From contig NZ_PQHZ01000042.1 of NCBI RefSeq assembly GCF_003385185.1, positions 1-57,383 on the forward strand: DNA of 57,383 nucleotides, written 5' to 3'. The DNA is from Amycolatopsis palatopharyngis (GTDB lineage: Bacteria; Actinomycetota; Actinomycetes; Mycobacteriales; Pseudonocardiaceae). The notes below the pieces were generated by a model. That model saw nothing but the letters and a program-made list of their open reading frames with translations, was not told the origin of the DNA and did not search any database. Position numbers and translations under genes: made by a program. This document shows, piece after piece, positions 23,585 to 32,749 of this stretch (positions are counted from its first letter, which is position 1; each line of letters opens with the position of its first letter).

Positions 23585-26428
23585 TCAGTTCCCGAGGAAG
23601 CGCACTGGAACCTCGGTACGGGAGCGCACTCCCAGCTTGCGCAACACCCTGGTGACGTGTTGCTCCACCGTGCGGGGGGACAGGAAGAGCCCGTCCGCGA
23701 TCTCCCGGTTCGTCCGGCCGGCCGCCAGCATCGACGCGACCTCCCGTTCCCGAGGGGAGAGTTGGTCACCGTAACCTCGCCGTCCGCGATGCGACGGCGT
23801 CCACGCCCCGAGTTCACGCAGCGTGTGATGGCAACGCCCGGCGTCGCGGACGGCGCCCATCACCTCGTACGCCCGCGCGGCGGCGCGTAGATCCTCGATC
23901 GCGCCACGCTCACCGGCGGCCAGTGTGCACCCCACGCTCTCCTCGGTCGCCTGAGTCGCCGGATAGGGCATGCCCAATTCGCGGAAGGTCGCAGCCGCCG
24001 AGGCGAAATCCGCTGCTGCCGCCCGGTATTCGCCCTTCGCGCCGAGCAGCGTCGCGCGCGCCGACGCCAGTGCCGCCGAAGCGTACGGAGCTTCGAGGTC
24101 CGCAACACCCTCGGCGAACTCGGTGACCACAGCCTCGGCGTCACCGGTCCTGCCTGCCATCGTGTAGGCCTTGGTCGCCGAGGGAACCAGGTCGGCCCCC
24201 CACAGCCAGACACCCTTACGCCGGGCCACGATCATGCCGTGATCGGCGATCGCGCACGCGCCGGCCAAGTCCTCTGTGGCCAGTCGCACCCTGGTCAACA
24301 ATCCTGCCGCGCAAAGCACGACTGGAATCACCGCGTGCTGCGGATCGTCCAGCCCGGTGGCATGCAGGTGGCGTTCCGCGTCCGCGAAGTCGCCGCGCAT
24401 CGCGGCGAGCGCACCGAGTACGAGTTCGGCCTCCACGATCACCGGCGCCAGGTCGTCGTATCGCTCACTGGCCGCTGTGGCCGCCTCGGCAAGGCCGGTC
24501 CAGTTGCCCGCGGCCCAGTCCAGCCGCAACCGGGTGCCCTGCGCGATACTCGCCGCGAACAGGGCACCCGCCGACTCCGCCATGCGCAGGCCGTCGTCGA
24601 GCAGCCGCTGCGCCCGGTCCAGCCTGCCGACCCAGGACTGCGCGTCGGCCAGGTTGCACCAGAACCGCGCCAGCTGCACCCGTTCGCCCATCGTCTGCGC
24701 CGAACCGGGAATGCGTGTGTACTCCTCCCACGCACTGCCGTCGCCGATATGCGCGCCGACCGCGATCCGGTCGCCCGTGAGGGCCAGCCGCAACTCCGGG
24801 TCCTCGACCCGGTCGAGGACCGCGGCCACCTTCTCCATCCACTGCCGGTGCCACCGCAGGGAAGTGAGCCCCTCGATCGGCACCGCGAGCACGTTGTAAC
24901 CACGCACCGCGAGTTCGGGATGATCCTCGAGTTCGGCAACGGCCTGCTCCACCTGAGCGCGGCCGCGCGCGAGTCTGCCGGGACCTCGGCACAGCAGTAG
25001 TCCCACCTGCAACCGGATCGTGCCGCGGGCGGTGCGGCAGAGGCGATCCTCGGCGAGGATTCGCTCCAGTGTCTCCACGACCTCCGTGCGGTGCTCACGC
25101 AGCGCGAGTCTGCTGAGATCGATCGCAAGCCGCTCGACGTCGGCCGGATTCACCGGACCGTTCAGGATCGACTGCAGCACGTCCAGCGCCACCGCGGTCT
25201 CGCCGGCGGCATCGGCAGCCTCGACCGCGGCCTCCGCGAAACGCTGCCAGTCCACCAGGCGTCCCGCGGCTCTCGCATGCCTGGCCAGGTCCGCCAGCGG
25301 ATGAGTTGGCGGGCCCGGATTCTCCTGCTGGCACTGCGGTTCATCGCGGCCGAGCAGAGCGAACGCCTTGGCATGCGACAACCTTCGTTCCGGCGCGCTC
25401 AGCGTGTCGTACACCGTGCGGCGATCGGGTGCGTGCCGGAACCCGTACAGATCGTTCGCGAACTCGTGCAGCACTCCGGCGTCCAGCGCGTCGCGCAGAG
25501 CCGAGCACAGGCGTCCGCCGCGCAGGCCGGCGAGTGCGCCGATCACCTCGGCGTCCTTCGGAGCGCCGAGTACTGCCGCGGCGGTGGCAAGTCGTAGTGC
25601 GGGCGGGGTGAGCACGGCGAGACGCGCGTGCATCGACTCCCGCAGCAGCGCCGGCACCTCGAGCTCGTCCAGATCGCGTGGCCAGTGTTGGTGTTCCGCC
25701 AGTGCCCGCACGGTTTCCCTGACCACCAGCGGAATCCCGGCCGTCCAGTGCAGCAGCCTTGCCGCACGCTCCCCACCGATCCTTGGTACATCGAGGACCT
25801 CGCAGGCGAGTTTCCGTACCGAGGCCAGGTCGAGTGCCCGCAGCCGCACCCGGACGTCCGCGCCGACCGGTGCGCCGAGCGCTCCGCCGGGTGGCATTGC
25901 CTCCGGGCGGTATGTCAGGACGATCCCGAGCCGGGACACGGGCGGGGCGAGCAGGTACCGCAGCAGTTCCCGGGTGCCCTCGTCGGCCCAGTGCACGTCC
26001 TCCAGCACGAGCAGTGCCGGACCGGTGGCGGTGAGCAGGTCGCGGATCGCGCGGAACTCCCTGTGCCGCAGTGCGGCCCCCGTCGCCGGGGCGGGTTCGG
26101 GGGGAAGCACACCGGCAAGCTCCGGCAGCAGTGGACGCAGCACGCCGGTTACCTCGGTCAGCTCACCGAGCTGCACACCGGCAAGGCCCCGTAGTGCGTC
26201 GAGCACGGGACCGAGTGGAAACGGTTCCCGCATCGGCCTGCACCCGCCGCGCAACACCCGCACGGATGCGAGCTGCGTCCGTCCCAGCAACTCCTCGAGC
26301 AGGTGGGTTTTGCCGAGTCCGGCTGCGCCCTCGACCATGGCCAGCGCGGGGCGGTTCTCAAGGGCATCGACGAGCGCCCTGAGCTGAGCCGCACGATCGG
26401 CCGGACGAGAGCCAGGCGTGGTGACCAT
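23585..26428 (-). CDS. LuxR-family regulator with AAA ATPase domain (LAL type)
   Basis: 947 residues. The N-terminal ATPase has Walker A VEGAAGLGKTHLLEELL at about residue 33 and Walker B-like ALLVLEDVHWADEG near 135. A long helical TPR-like sensor region spans about 380-860. The C-terminal LuxR helix-turn-helix is SPREREVASMLAAGRTNREIADGL, then SPRTVEQHVTRVLRKLGV. Large ATP-binding LuxR regulators often activate secondary metabolism or sugar uptake; the target here is unknown. It lies 165 bases downstream of argJ on the same strand, so it may be part of the PBP/ArgJ unit or have its own promoter. Confidence 0.93.
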   Translation of the reverse strand: MVTTPGSRPADRAAQLRALVDALENRPALAMVEGAAGLGKTHLLEELLGRTQLASVRVLRGGCRPMREPFPLGPVLDALRGLAGVQLGELTEVTGVLRPLLPELAGVLPPEPAPATGAALRHREFRAIRDLLTATGPALLVLEDVHWADEGTRELLRYLLAPPVSRLGIVLTYRPEAMPPGGALGAPVGADVRVRLRALDLASVRKLACEVLDVPRIGGERAARLLHWTAGIPLVVRETVRALAEHQHWPRDLDELEVPALLRESMHARLAVLTPPALRLATAAAVLGAPKDAEVIGALAGLRGGRLCSALRDALDAGVLHEFANDLYGFRHAPDRRTVYDTLSAPERRLSHAKAFALLGRDEPQCQQENPGPPTHPLADLARHARAAGRLVDWQRFAEAAVEAADAAGETAVALDVLQSILNGPVNPADVERLAIDLSRLALREHRTEVVETLERILAEDRLCRTARGTIRLQVGLLLCRGPGRLARGRAQVEQAVAELEDHPELAVRGYNVLAVPIEGLTSLRWHRQWMEKVAAVLDRVEDPELRLALTGDRIAVGAHIGDGSAWEEYTRIPGSAQTMGERVQLARFWCNLADAQSWVGRLDRAQRLLDDGLRMAESAGALFAASIAQGTRLRLDWAAGNWTGLAEAATAASERYDDLAPVIVEAELVLGALAAMRGDFADAERHLHATGLDDPQHAVIPVVLCAAGLLTRVRLATEDLAGACAIADHGMIVARRKGVWLWGADLVPSATKAYTMAGRTGDAEAVVTEFAEGVADLEAPYASAALASARATLLGAKGEYRAAAADFASAAATFRELGMPYPATQATEESVGCTLAAGERGAIEDLRAAARAYEVMGAVRDAGRCHHTLRELGAWTPSHRGRRGYGDQLSPREREVASMLAAGRTNREIADGLFLSPRTVEQHVTRVLRKLGVRSRTEVPVRFLGN

Positions 26429-26593
26429 GGCGCTCTCCTCGACGCCGGATGCGTGGCTGCCGCCACCGTTGCCCTCGGAGCGTAATGGCGGAGGTGACGG
26501 TCAGTAAACCTGCCGACCTACGTTCGGCGTGAGCTGATCGGGTGGCCGGTACCAAAGGCCTGCCGGAGAACTCCGATCAGCACGACCTCCCGC

Positions 26594-27760
26594 TCACGTG
26601 GTGTACGCGGAGTTGAGCCGGACGTACCCCTCCGTGAGGTCGCAGCCATAGACGGTGAACTCGCCGCCCGCGATGCCGAGGTCGATCTCGATCACGACCT
26701 CCGCCCCGCGCAGATGCTCGACGAGCGCGTCCATCGCCTGCGCGTTCGGCTCGGCCGGGTAGACCTCGCGGCCGCCGAAGCCGATGCGAGTGTGCTCGGG
26801 ATCGATGTCCAACTCGTCCTCGCACTTGCCGATCGCCATGGCGACCCGGCCCCAGTTCGGATCACTGCCGTGCACCGCGGTCTTGACCAGGGGCGAGTTG
26901 ACGACCGCCTTGCCGACGCGTTTGGCCTGCGCGGTGTCGCGGGCACCGGTGACCCGCACCTCGATCAGCTTGCTCGCTCCCTCACCATCGCTGGCGATCT
27001 CCTTGACCAGGTGGAGTGCGGCCTGCTCGAGCACCCGCTCGAATTCGCCGAGGTCCACCGGTCCGGCGAGGCCGTTGGCGAACACCGCGGCCGTATCGCT
27101 GGTCGAGGTGTCGGTGTCGATACTGACCGCGTTGAAGGTGCGCGCCATGACCGACCGGAAGACGCGATCGAGATCGGCCTGCTCCAACTGGGCGTCGGTG
27201 CAGAAGAAGGCCAGCATCGTCGCCATGTTCGGCTCCAGCATGCCGACGCCCTTGGCGATCCCGGTCACCTTCGCGTCGCCGCAGGGCAGCTGGATGACCT
27301 TCGGCCTGGTGTCGGTGGTCATGATCGAGCCTGCGGCCTCCCGGAAGTCGGATCCGGTGAAGGGCAGGGTCAGCTCCTGCAGCGCGGCACGCACGCCGGG
27401 CATCGGGTACTTCACACCGATGACCCCGGTGGAGGCGATCAGTACTTCCTCAGGGTCGAATCCCAGTGCTTCGGCCACGCGCGTGTGGACCTCGGCCGCG
27501 TGGTCGGCGCCCTCCTTGCCGGTGGCCACGTTGGCGTTGCGGGCCAGCACCACCACCGCCCTGGCCCGGCCCGCCGCTGCCGCCGTCCGGCTACGCAGGA
27601 CGCTGGGACCAGCGAACCGGGACTGGGTGAACACCGCGCTGGACACGGCGGGCACCTCCGACGCGATGACGGTGAAGTCGGCCCGGTCATCGTCGCCCAG
27701 GCCCGCGCTCGCGGTGTGGACGCCGAAACCGAGGGGCCCCGAGTAGTCGTGCGAAGTCAT
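26594..27760 (-). CDS. argJ: ArgJ-type ornithine/glutamate N-acetyltransferase
   Basis: 388 residues. ArgJ-fold enzyme that transfers the acetyl group between acetylornithine and glutamate. The precursor self-cleaves at the Ala-Thr bond in the motif visible here as EPNMATMLAF near residues 175-185; the Thr is present, so it should be active. Also seen are STGVIGVKYPMP and GSDPNWGRVAMA, both ArgJ hallmarks. The surroundings are odd: no argC, argB or argD is near. It lies 11 bases downstream of a penicillin-binding protein gene and is surely co-transcribed with it. It may be a second, specialised copy. The ATG at 27760 is used. Confidence 0.88.
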   Translation of the reverse strand: MTSHDYSGPLGFGVHTASAGLGDDDRADFTVIASEVPAVSSAVFTQSRFAGPSVLRSRTAAAAGRARAVVVLARNANVATGKEGADHAAEVHTRVAEALGFDPEEVLIASTGVIGVKYPMPGVRAALQELTLPFTGSDFREAAGSIMTTDTRPKVIQLPCGDAKVTGIAKGVGMLEPNMATMLAFFCTDAQLEQADLDRVFRSVMARTFNAVSIDTDTSTSDTAAVFANGLAGPVDLGEFERVLEQAALHLVKEIASDGEGASKLIEVRVTGARDTAQAKRVGKAVVNSPLVKTAVHGSDPNWGRVAMAIGKCEDELDIDPEHTRIGFGGREVYPAEPNAQAMDALVEHLRGAEVVIEIDLGIAGGEFTVYGCDLTEGYVRLNSAYTT

Positions 27761-27771
27761 GAATTTGGTCC

Positions 27772-29664
27772 TCAGCTCGTCAGATTCCGCAGGAACTTCT
27801 CGGTGGTCGCGAGGGCCAGGCTGGCCTCGTTTCCGCCGTCCTCGACGAAGACGGCGAACGCGATGTCGCCCTGCCAGCCGGTGAACCAGCTGTGGCTGCG
27901 CGGCGGGGTCTCGGTGCCGTACTCCGCCGTACCCGTCTTGCCGAAGACCGGATCGCCTGCGACGGAGTCCAGCGCCCGGCCCGAGCCGTCGGTGACCACC
28001 TCGCGCATGACCGTCCGGAGCTTCTCGACAGCCGCGGCATCCAGTTCCGGGCCATCGGGCGCGGGAGCGGCCGGCGCCGGATCGGTGACCAGGGAGGGCT
28101 GCTTCCACTGTCCGCGTGCGGCCCCCGCTGTGGCCGCCGCCATCGCCATCGGGCTGACCACGGTCTTGCCCTGGCCGAATGCGGCAGCGGCCTGGTCGAC
28201 GGGCTTGCCACCGCTGCCGACGGAGCCGGTGTACGCCGGAATGCCCATGTCCCACTTCTGGCCGATGCCAAGTTCCCCTGCCGTCTTCGCCAGTCCGTCC
28301 TGCCCGAGCTTCGGTGCGAGCAGCGCGAACGCCGTGTTGCAGGACTGGGCGAACGCCTCGCGGAACGTGGCGTTCTCGATCCCGCCGTCCCACGCGTTCT
28401 TGAACTCGCGCCCACCCACGTTGGTCGTCACCGGGCAGGGAACCGAGGTGTCGAGGTCGACCGCCCCGGAGTTGAGCAGGCTGAGCCCGCTGACGACCTT
28501 GAACGTGGAGCCCGGGGGCACCTGCGCGTTCATCGCGAGGTTTTGGGCTCCCAGTTCAGGCGAGTTCGACACCGCGAGGACGGAGCCGTCGGAGACCCGG
28601 ACCGCGACGACCGCCGTGTTCTTGGTGGCCTCCGCAACCGCCTTGTCGGCGGCGTTCTGCGTACGCGGGTCCAGGGTGGTCGCCACGGCGGCACCCGGCC
28701 GCTCCTCACTGCGGAAGAGTTCCCTGCCGGAGTTCGCCCCTGCGTCGCCGGTAGTGCCGATGCTGACCGTCATCCCGGGCACGCCGCGCAACCGCTGGTC
28801 GTAGAGCTCCTGCAGCCCGTTGTGCCCCTTCTGGTCCCCGACCCGGAAACGTTCGGGATCGGCTTCGATGTCCTCCCTCGTCACGGGGTCGACAGTGCCG
28901 AGCAGTGCCCTGGCGAAATCACGGGTTGGAGCGAGAACCCGGCTCTCCTCCCGGAACACCGTGCCCGGTAGCTCGTAGATGTCCGGCCGCACTTCGAGGT
29001 AGCGCTCCTTGCGCAGCGTCACGACGGGTACGAACGCGTCGGGTTCGGCTTCCTTGATCCGTTTCGGCAGGTCGCCGGTGTCCACGCCGTCGGGTTCGAG
29101 GGCGGACCCGAGCGAGGCGGCCAGATCCTCGGCGGAGGTCACCTTGCTGGGCTGCACACCGACCAGGACCACGGGACGGGACTGCGTGATCGGCGCACCA
29201 GCCGCGTCGAGCAAAGAGCCGCGCGGGTCCTGGCTCCGGCGCAGCACCAGCCGGTCACCGGCCTGCAGATCCGGGTGCACGGTCGACGGCGTCCACTCGA
29301 CCTGCCACTGCTCTCCGCTCTTGGCGAGCGACACCGTGGTCTCGTACTCCCACCGCACGTCGGGGGCGAGCGGCCAGGCGACGGTGACCGGCGCGCTCGC
29401 GCGACCCTCGTCGACGTTCACGTCGCCCGCGTTGAGCTCCGGGGCGCGTCCGCCCAGGCTGGCGGTCACCTTCCGGTACTCCTCGTCGTGTCCTGCGACG
29501 GATCCGTCCTGCCAAGCGGCGAGGAAGGACTCCAGGGACCGTGTGGCCGCGTCCTCCTCGGCGGAGCAGGCGGTGACCAGTGCCCCTGCCGTGAGCGGGA
29601 TCAGCAGGCACGCCGTGATCCGGCGCAGGCGCGATCGGGTGTGCGCGTTCCGGGCGGACATCAT
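27772..29664 (-). CDS. Penicillin-binding protein, transpeptidase lipoprotein with MecA-type N-domain
   Basis: 630 residues. The lipoprotein signal has lipobox LVTAC near residue 33. Residues about 40-150 are an NTF2-like MecA_N domain (RSLESFLAAWQDGSVAGHD), then a dimerisation domain. The transpeptidase domain carries the three penicillin-interacting motifs: PGSTFK (Ser nucleophile, about residue 390), QSCN, and FGKTGTAEYG. This architecture is class B PBP, like MecA/PBP2a and mycobacterial PbpA-like lipoproteins. It crosslinks peptidoglycan outside the membrane. It heads a transcription unit with argJ. An ATG one codon on is equally possible as start. Confidence 0.92.
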   Translation of the reverse strand: MMSARNAHTRSRLRRITACLLIPLTAGALVTACSAEEDAATRSLESFLAAWQDGSVAGHDEEYRKVTASLGGRAPELNAGDVNVDEGRASAPVTVAWPLAPDVRWEYETTVSLAKSGEQWQVEWTPSTVHPDLQAGDRLVLRRSQDPRGSLLDAAGAPITQSRPVVLVGVQPSKVTSAEDLAASLGSALEPDGVDTGDLPKRIKEAEPDAFVPVVTLRKERYLEVRPDIYELPGTVFREESRVLAPTRDFARALLGTVDPVTREDIEADPERFRVGDQKGHNGLQELYDQRLRGVPGMTVSIGTTGDAGANSGRELFRSEERPGAAVATTLDPRTQNAADKAVAEATKNTAVVAVRVSDGSVLAVSNSPELGAQNLAMNAQVPPGSTFKVVSGLSLLNSGAVDLDTSVPCPVTTNVGGREFKNAWDGGIENATFREAFAQSCNTAFALLAPKLGQDGLAKTAGELGIGQKWDMGIPAYTGSVGSGGKPVDQAAAAFGQGKTVVSPMAMAAATAGAARGQWKQPSLVTDPAPAAPAPDGPELDAAAVEKLRTVMREVVTDGSGRALDSVAGDPVFGKTGTAEYGTETPPRSHSWFTGWQGDIAFAVFVEDGGNEASLALATTEKFLRNLTS

Positions 29665-29965
29665 CGAGTCGGTTCTCCACTTCCCCCGCGCAGACCCCCG
29701 TCGCGCATATGGCTCGTGATCAAAGGCTTGAGACCGGATCGCACTCTACCCCAACCTATTTTCCGTCACTCGTGTCGGTTAATACGATTCTCGAGCGCTT
29801 TCTCCGGGAAATGTGAAAACCCGCACTGATCAGTGCAAACAGTTCGTTTTGAGATGTAAGTCACAATGACGAGGGTTTACCGATTGGTAGGCCATACAAG
29901 TATTGGTGGACCGGTTTTTCGCAGCCCTTGCTAACCCCTTTCGCTGGTCCGTGGAGGAGTTCTCG
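29665..29965. promoter_or_regulatory. Divergent promoter region between PBP and FabH-like genes
   Basis: About 300 bases, less GC-rich than the genes. It holds a decayed relative of the palindrome family near 29799 (GCTTTCTCCGGGAAATG). I cannot identify specific -35/-10 elements with confidence. No gene is seen. Confidence 0.4.
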
Positions 29966-31018
29966 GTGCCGACGCAGGAATTGCGTGGCGCTGCGGTGCT
30001 GGCCGGTCTTGGTGCCTGGCTGCCGCCGCACGTCGTCGACAATCACGAGCTCTCGCAGCGGCTCGACACGTCCGACGAGTGGATACGCACTCGCACCGGC
30101 ATCGGCCAGCGGCACATCGTGACCCCCGGGATGTCCACAGTGGACCTCGCGACCGAGGCTGGGCGGCTGGCTCTGCGCTCGGCGGGCTCCGACCGGGTCG
30201 ACGCGCTCGTACTCGCGACCGCCACTCCTGACCACGTCTGCCCCGCGAGCGCGCCGCAGGTCGCCAGCAGGCTCGGCCTCAACGGCGTCGCGGCGTTCGA
30301 CGTCAACGCCGTGTGCTCCGGCTTCGTCTACGCGCTGGCCACCGCGACCGGCCTGATCGCGGCGGGCGCCGCCGACCGGGTGCTGGTCGTCGGGGCCGAC
30401 ACGTTCAGCACCCTCGTCGAACCCGCCGACCGGGGGACCGTGCCGATCTTCGGTGACGGAGCGGGCGCGGTCGTGCTCCGCGCGGGCACCTCCACCGAAC
30501 TCGGCGCGATCGGGCCGTTCGACCTGCACAGCGACGGGGACCTCGCCGATCTGCTGGTGGTGCCCGCGGGCGGGGCGAAGCAGCGCACGTCGGATAATCC
30601 GAGTGACTACTTCCTCGACATGCAGGGCACGGCGGTCTTCCGCCACGCCAGCGCCCGGATGGCGGAGTCGTCCAGGGCGGTCCTGAACTCGGCGGGCTGG
30701 ACCGTCGAGGAGGTGGACAGCTTCGTCGGCCACCAGGCAAACGTCCGCATCCTCAACGCCGTGGCCAAGCAACTCGGGGTGCCGCGAGAGGACGTCGTGG
30801 TCAACATCGAGCGCACCGGCAACACCAGCGCTGCCTCCATCCCGCTCGCGCTCACCGATGCCTGTGTGGACGGCACGCTCAAGGCCGGCGACAAGGTGCT
30901 GCTAAGCGCCTTCGGTGCGGGTCTCACCTGGGGCTCCACGGTCCTGCGGTGGCCGGAACTCTCCGGCGTCGAGTCCCCGCACCGCGAGCAACGCATCGCG
31001 CAGGCAGCCGCGCACTGA
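29966..31018 (+). CDS. Beta-ketoacyl-ACP synthase III (FabH-like)
   Basis: 350 residues. Condensing enzyme that normally starts fatty acid synthesis from acyl-CoA and malonyl-ACP. The catalytic triad is visible: Cys in FDVNAVCSGFVYAL near residue 117, His in GHQANVRIL, Asn in ERTGNTSAASIPLA. The opening SDEWIRTRTGIGQRH is the FabH substrate-entry segment. A GTG at 29966 with GGAGGAG just upstream is the start. No other fatty-acid gene is adjacent, so it may be a specialised starter enzyme rather than the housekeeping FabH. Convergent with the cyclase gene. Confidence 0.9.
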   Translation: MPTQELRGAAVLAGLGAWLPPHVVDNHELSQRLDTSDEWIRTRTGIGQRHIVTPGMSTVDLATEAGRLALRSAGSDRVDALVLATATPDHVCPASAPQVASRLGLNGVAAFDVNAVCSGFVYALATATGLIAAGAADRVLVVGADTFSTLVEPADRGTVPIFGDGAGAVVLRAGTSTELGAIGPFDLHSDGDLADLLVVPAGGAKQRTSDNPSDYFLDMQGTAVFRHASARMAESSRAVLNSAGWTVEEVDSFVGHQANVRILNAVAKQLGVPREDVVVNIERTGNTSAASIPLALTDACVDGTLKAGDKVLLSAFGAGLTWGSTVLRWPELSGVESPHREQRIAQAAAH

Positions 31019-31025
31019 CCGTCGC

Positions 31026-31177
31026 GCCGCCACCCCCCACGGAGGGCGCTACGCGCCGCTGTTTTCCCACCCGTCGCCCGGCCACCACCCCCCATCGAGG
31101 CACTACGTGCCGCTGTTTTCCCACCCGTCGCCCGGCCGCCACCCCCCACGGAGGCGCTACGCGCCGCTGTTTGCCCA
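31026..31177. repeat. Tandem repeat, about 2.7 copies of a 54-55 base unit
   Basis: Units begin near 31026, 31081 and 31135, each with CCACCCCCCA, a hairpin GGCGCTACGCGCC (CACTACGTGCC in copy 2) and CCGCTGTTTTCCC. The third, partial copy overlaps the last codons of the adenylate cyclase gene, so the repeats look like duplications of that gene's 3' end and terminator. Confidence 0.85.
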
Positions 31178-32647
31178 GGCTGTGGTCGGTGACTGCCTGC
31201 CGCGCAGCTGCACGGTCTCGTGCGGATGCCAGAGCGCGCGCTCGCCCTTCGAAGCGGCTTCGAGAACGGTGTCACTGGACAGGATGCGGCCGGACACCCG
31301 CTTGGCCTGATCGGTCAGCCGGGCGGCCTCGTTCACGGCGTCGCCGATCACCGTGTACTCCATCCGGCTGCTGGTACCCAACTGACCTGCGAAGACCGGT
31401 CCCGTCGCCACTCCGATGCCCAGATCGAGCTCACCGGCCGCGCGGACCTCGTCGCGAATCCGGCGCGCGGCCTGCAGCGCCGAGGTGGCCGGGTCGGCGA
31501 GTCTGGTCGGGGCGCCGAAAATGCACACCGCGGCGTCCCCCTGGAACTTGTTGACCAGGCCGCCATGGGTGCTCACCGCGCCCACGACGCTCGCGAACAG
31601 GCGGTTGAGCTTGCGTACCAGCTCCTCCGGCGGCATCCGGTAGGCCAGTGCTGTCGAGTCCACCACGTCCACGAACAGGGCCGTCACCTCGCGGACGTCG
31701 CCGGAGAGCGAAGCTCCGTACTCCAGTGCGTGCCTGGCGACGTCCGCGCCGACGTGCCTGCCGAACAGGTCCCGCATCCGCTCCTGCTCGCGCAATCCGG
31801 CCACCAGGTCGTTCACCGAGGTCTGCAGCCTGCCGATCTCACTCGCGTCGTCCACCGGCACCGACACGTCCGTGCGCCCCCGTGCCACCTCGTCGAGGGC
31901 GGTCCGTAGCCGGTGCAGGGGAGTGGCGACGGCACGCGCGAGTAATGCGGTCGCGACGGCGCCCACCACGAGACCGATCGCGGACAGCAACACCAGACTC
32001 GCGGAGGGCTCCCGGGTGCCGAGATTGGGTGGCGAGACGACCAGCAGCACGCCGAGCAGCGGCACACCGCTGGACAGCGCCCAGGTCACGGCAAGCCTGG
32101 TGAGCACGGTGGTCGGCAGGTTTTCCTTGGGTGGGACCACGTCCAGGGCAAGTGTCATCACCGGCCTGGCGACCCACTCGGCGGCCAGGTAGGTGAGGCC
32201 GACGGTGGTGAGCCCGCCGAGTGCGATGGTCAGGGCCACCCCGCCCGCGTCCCAGCCGGACCCGAACGCGGCGGCCAGCACGCCGAGCACCACCGTGCCT
32301 ACCGACCACAGGGTGCCGCTGACCAGCGTCATGTCCACCGGAAGCCGTAGCGCCCTGCGCGCCTCGTCGGGTGAGGGTGGCCGGCCGAGAACGAACCAGA
32401 TAGCCGTGCGCCGCTGCAGGATCGCCGTCCAGACGGTACCGATCAGCAGCGACAGGGCGACGTAACTCGCGGCGCAGACGGCGAGGATCCACTCCTTGCC
32501 GCCGACCTCGCCGGGGATTCCCTGCAGGGTGAGCAGCAGGAACACCACCCCGGCACCGCAGACGCTCGAACCGATCCCGAGCGCGGCGAAACCGAGACTT
32601 GTGCGCAGGACGGTGCGCAACCTCGCCGACAACCGCATCCTGGCCAC
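31157..32647 (-). CDS. Membrane adenylate/guanylate cyclase with HAMP domain (class III)
   Basis: 496 residues. Six hydrophobic segments lie in residues 1-260 (for example VCGAGVVFLLLTL, LSLLIGTVWTAIL, VVLGVLAAAFG). A HAMP linker follows at about 250-300 (ARAVATPLHRLRTALDEVARG, DASEIGRLQTSVNDL). The class III cyclase domain is residues about 320-480: ALFVDVVDSTALA binds metal, VNKFQGDAAVCIFGAP carries the Lys of the adenine pocket, and VIGDAVNEAARL carries the Asn. The layout matches Rv1318c-Rv1320c/Rv3645 of M. tuberculosis. It makes cAMP in response to a membrane or HAMP signal. The 3' end is within a tandem repeat. Confidence 0.92.
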   Translation of the reverse strand: MARMRLSARLRTVLRTSLGFAALGIGSSVCGAGVVFLLLTLQGIPGEVGGKEWILAVCAASYVALSLLIGTVWTAILQRRTAIWFVLGRPPSPDEARRALRLPVDMTLVSGTLWSVGTVVLGVLAAAFGSGWDAGGVALTIALGGLTTVGLTYLAAEWVARPVMTLALDVVPPKENLPTTVLTRLAVTWALSSGVPLLGVLLVVSPPNLGTREPSASLVLLSAIGLVVGAVATALLARAVATPLHRLRTALDEVARGRTDVSVPVDDASEIGRLQTSVNDLVAGLREQERMRDLFGRHVGADVARHALEYGASLSGDVREVTALFVDVVDSTALAYRMPPEELVRKLNRLFASVVGAVSTHGGLVNKFQGDAAVCIFGAPTRLADPATSALQAARRIRDEVRAAGELDLGIGVATGPVFAGQLGTSSRMEYTVIGDAVNEAARLTDQAKRVSGRILSSDTVLEAASKGERALWHPHETVQLRGRQSPTTAWANSGA

Positions 32648-32727
32648 GCGCTGATCGTATTGCCTGCACTCCCCGCAACCACCCGGTCACGGTGCTGGCG
32701 CATCCCGGCCCGCCACCACCCCACCTC

Positions 32728-32747
32728 GCGCTTTCCCGGGAAAGTGC
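32728..32747. repeat. Imperfect copy of the CTTTCCCGGGAAAG palindrome
   Basis: The centre CTTTCCCGGGAAAG (32731-32744) is intact, but one flank reads GCG instead of GCA, so the palindrome is broken outside the core. It lies just after the ku stop and upstream of the cyclase gene. Confidence 0.75.
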
Positions 32748-32749
32748 GG

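Noticed and set aside
26714..28804. 696-codon open frame antisense to argJ and the PBP gene
   Set aside because: It crosses two genuine genes with conserved catalytic motifs and has no recognisable domain itself.
26594..29664. A clavam/beta-lactam biosynthetic cluster
   Set aside because: Only an ArgJ-like enzyme and a PBP are present; no beta-lactam synthetase, carboxyethylarginine synthase or clavaminate synthase in the surrounding genes.
31026..31177. CRISPR array
   Set aside because: The repeats are contiguous 54-55 base units without unique spacers, and no cas genes are near. I saw no CRISPR array elsewhere.
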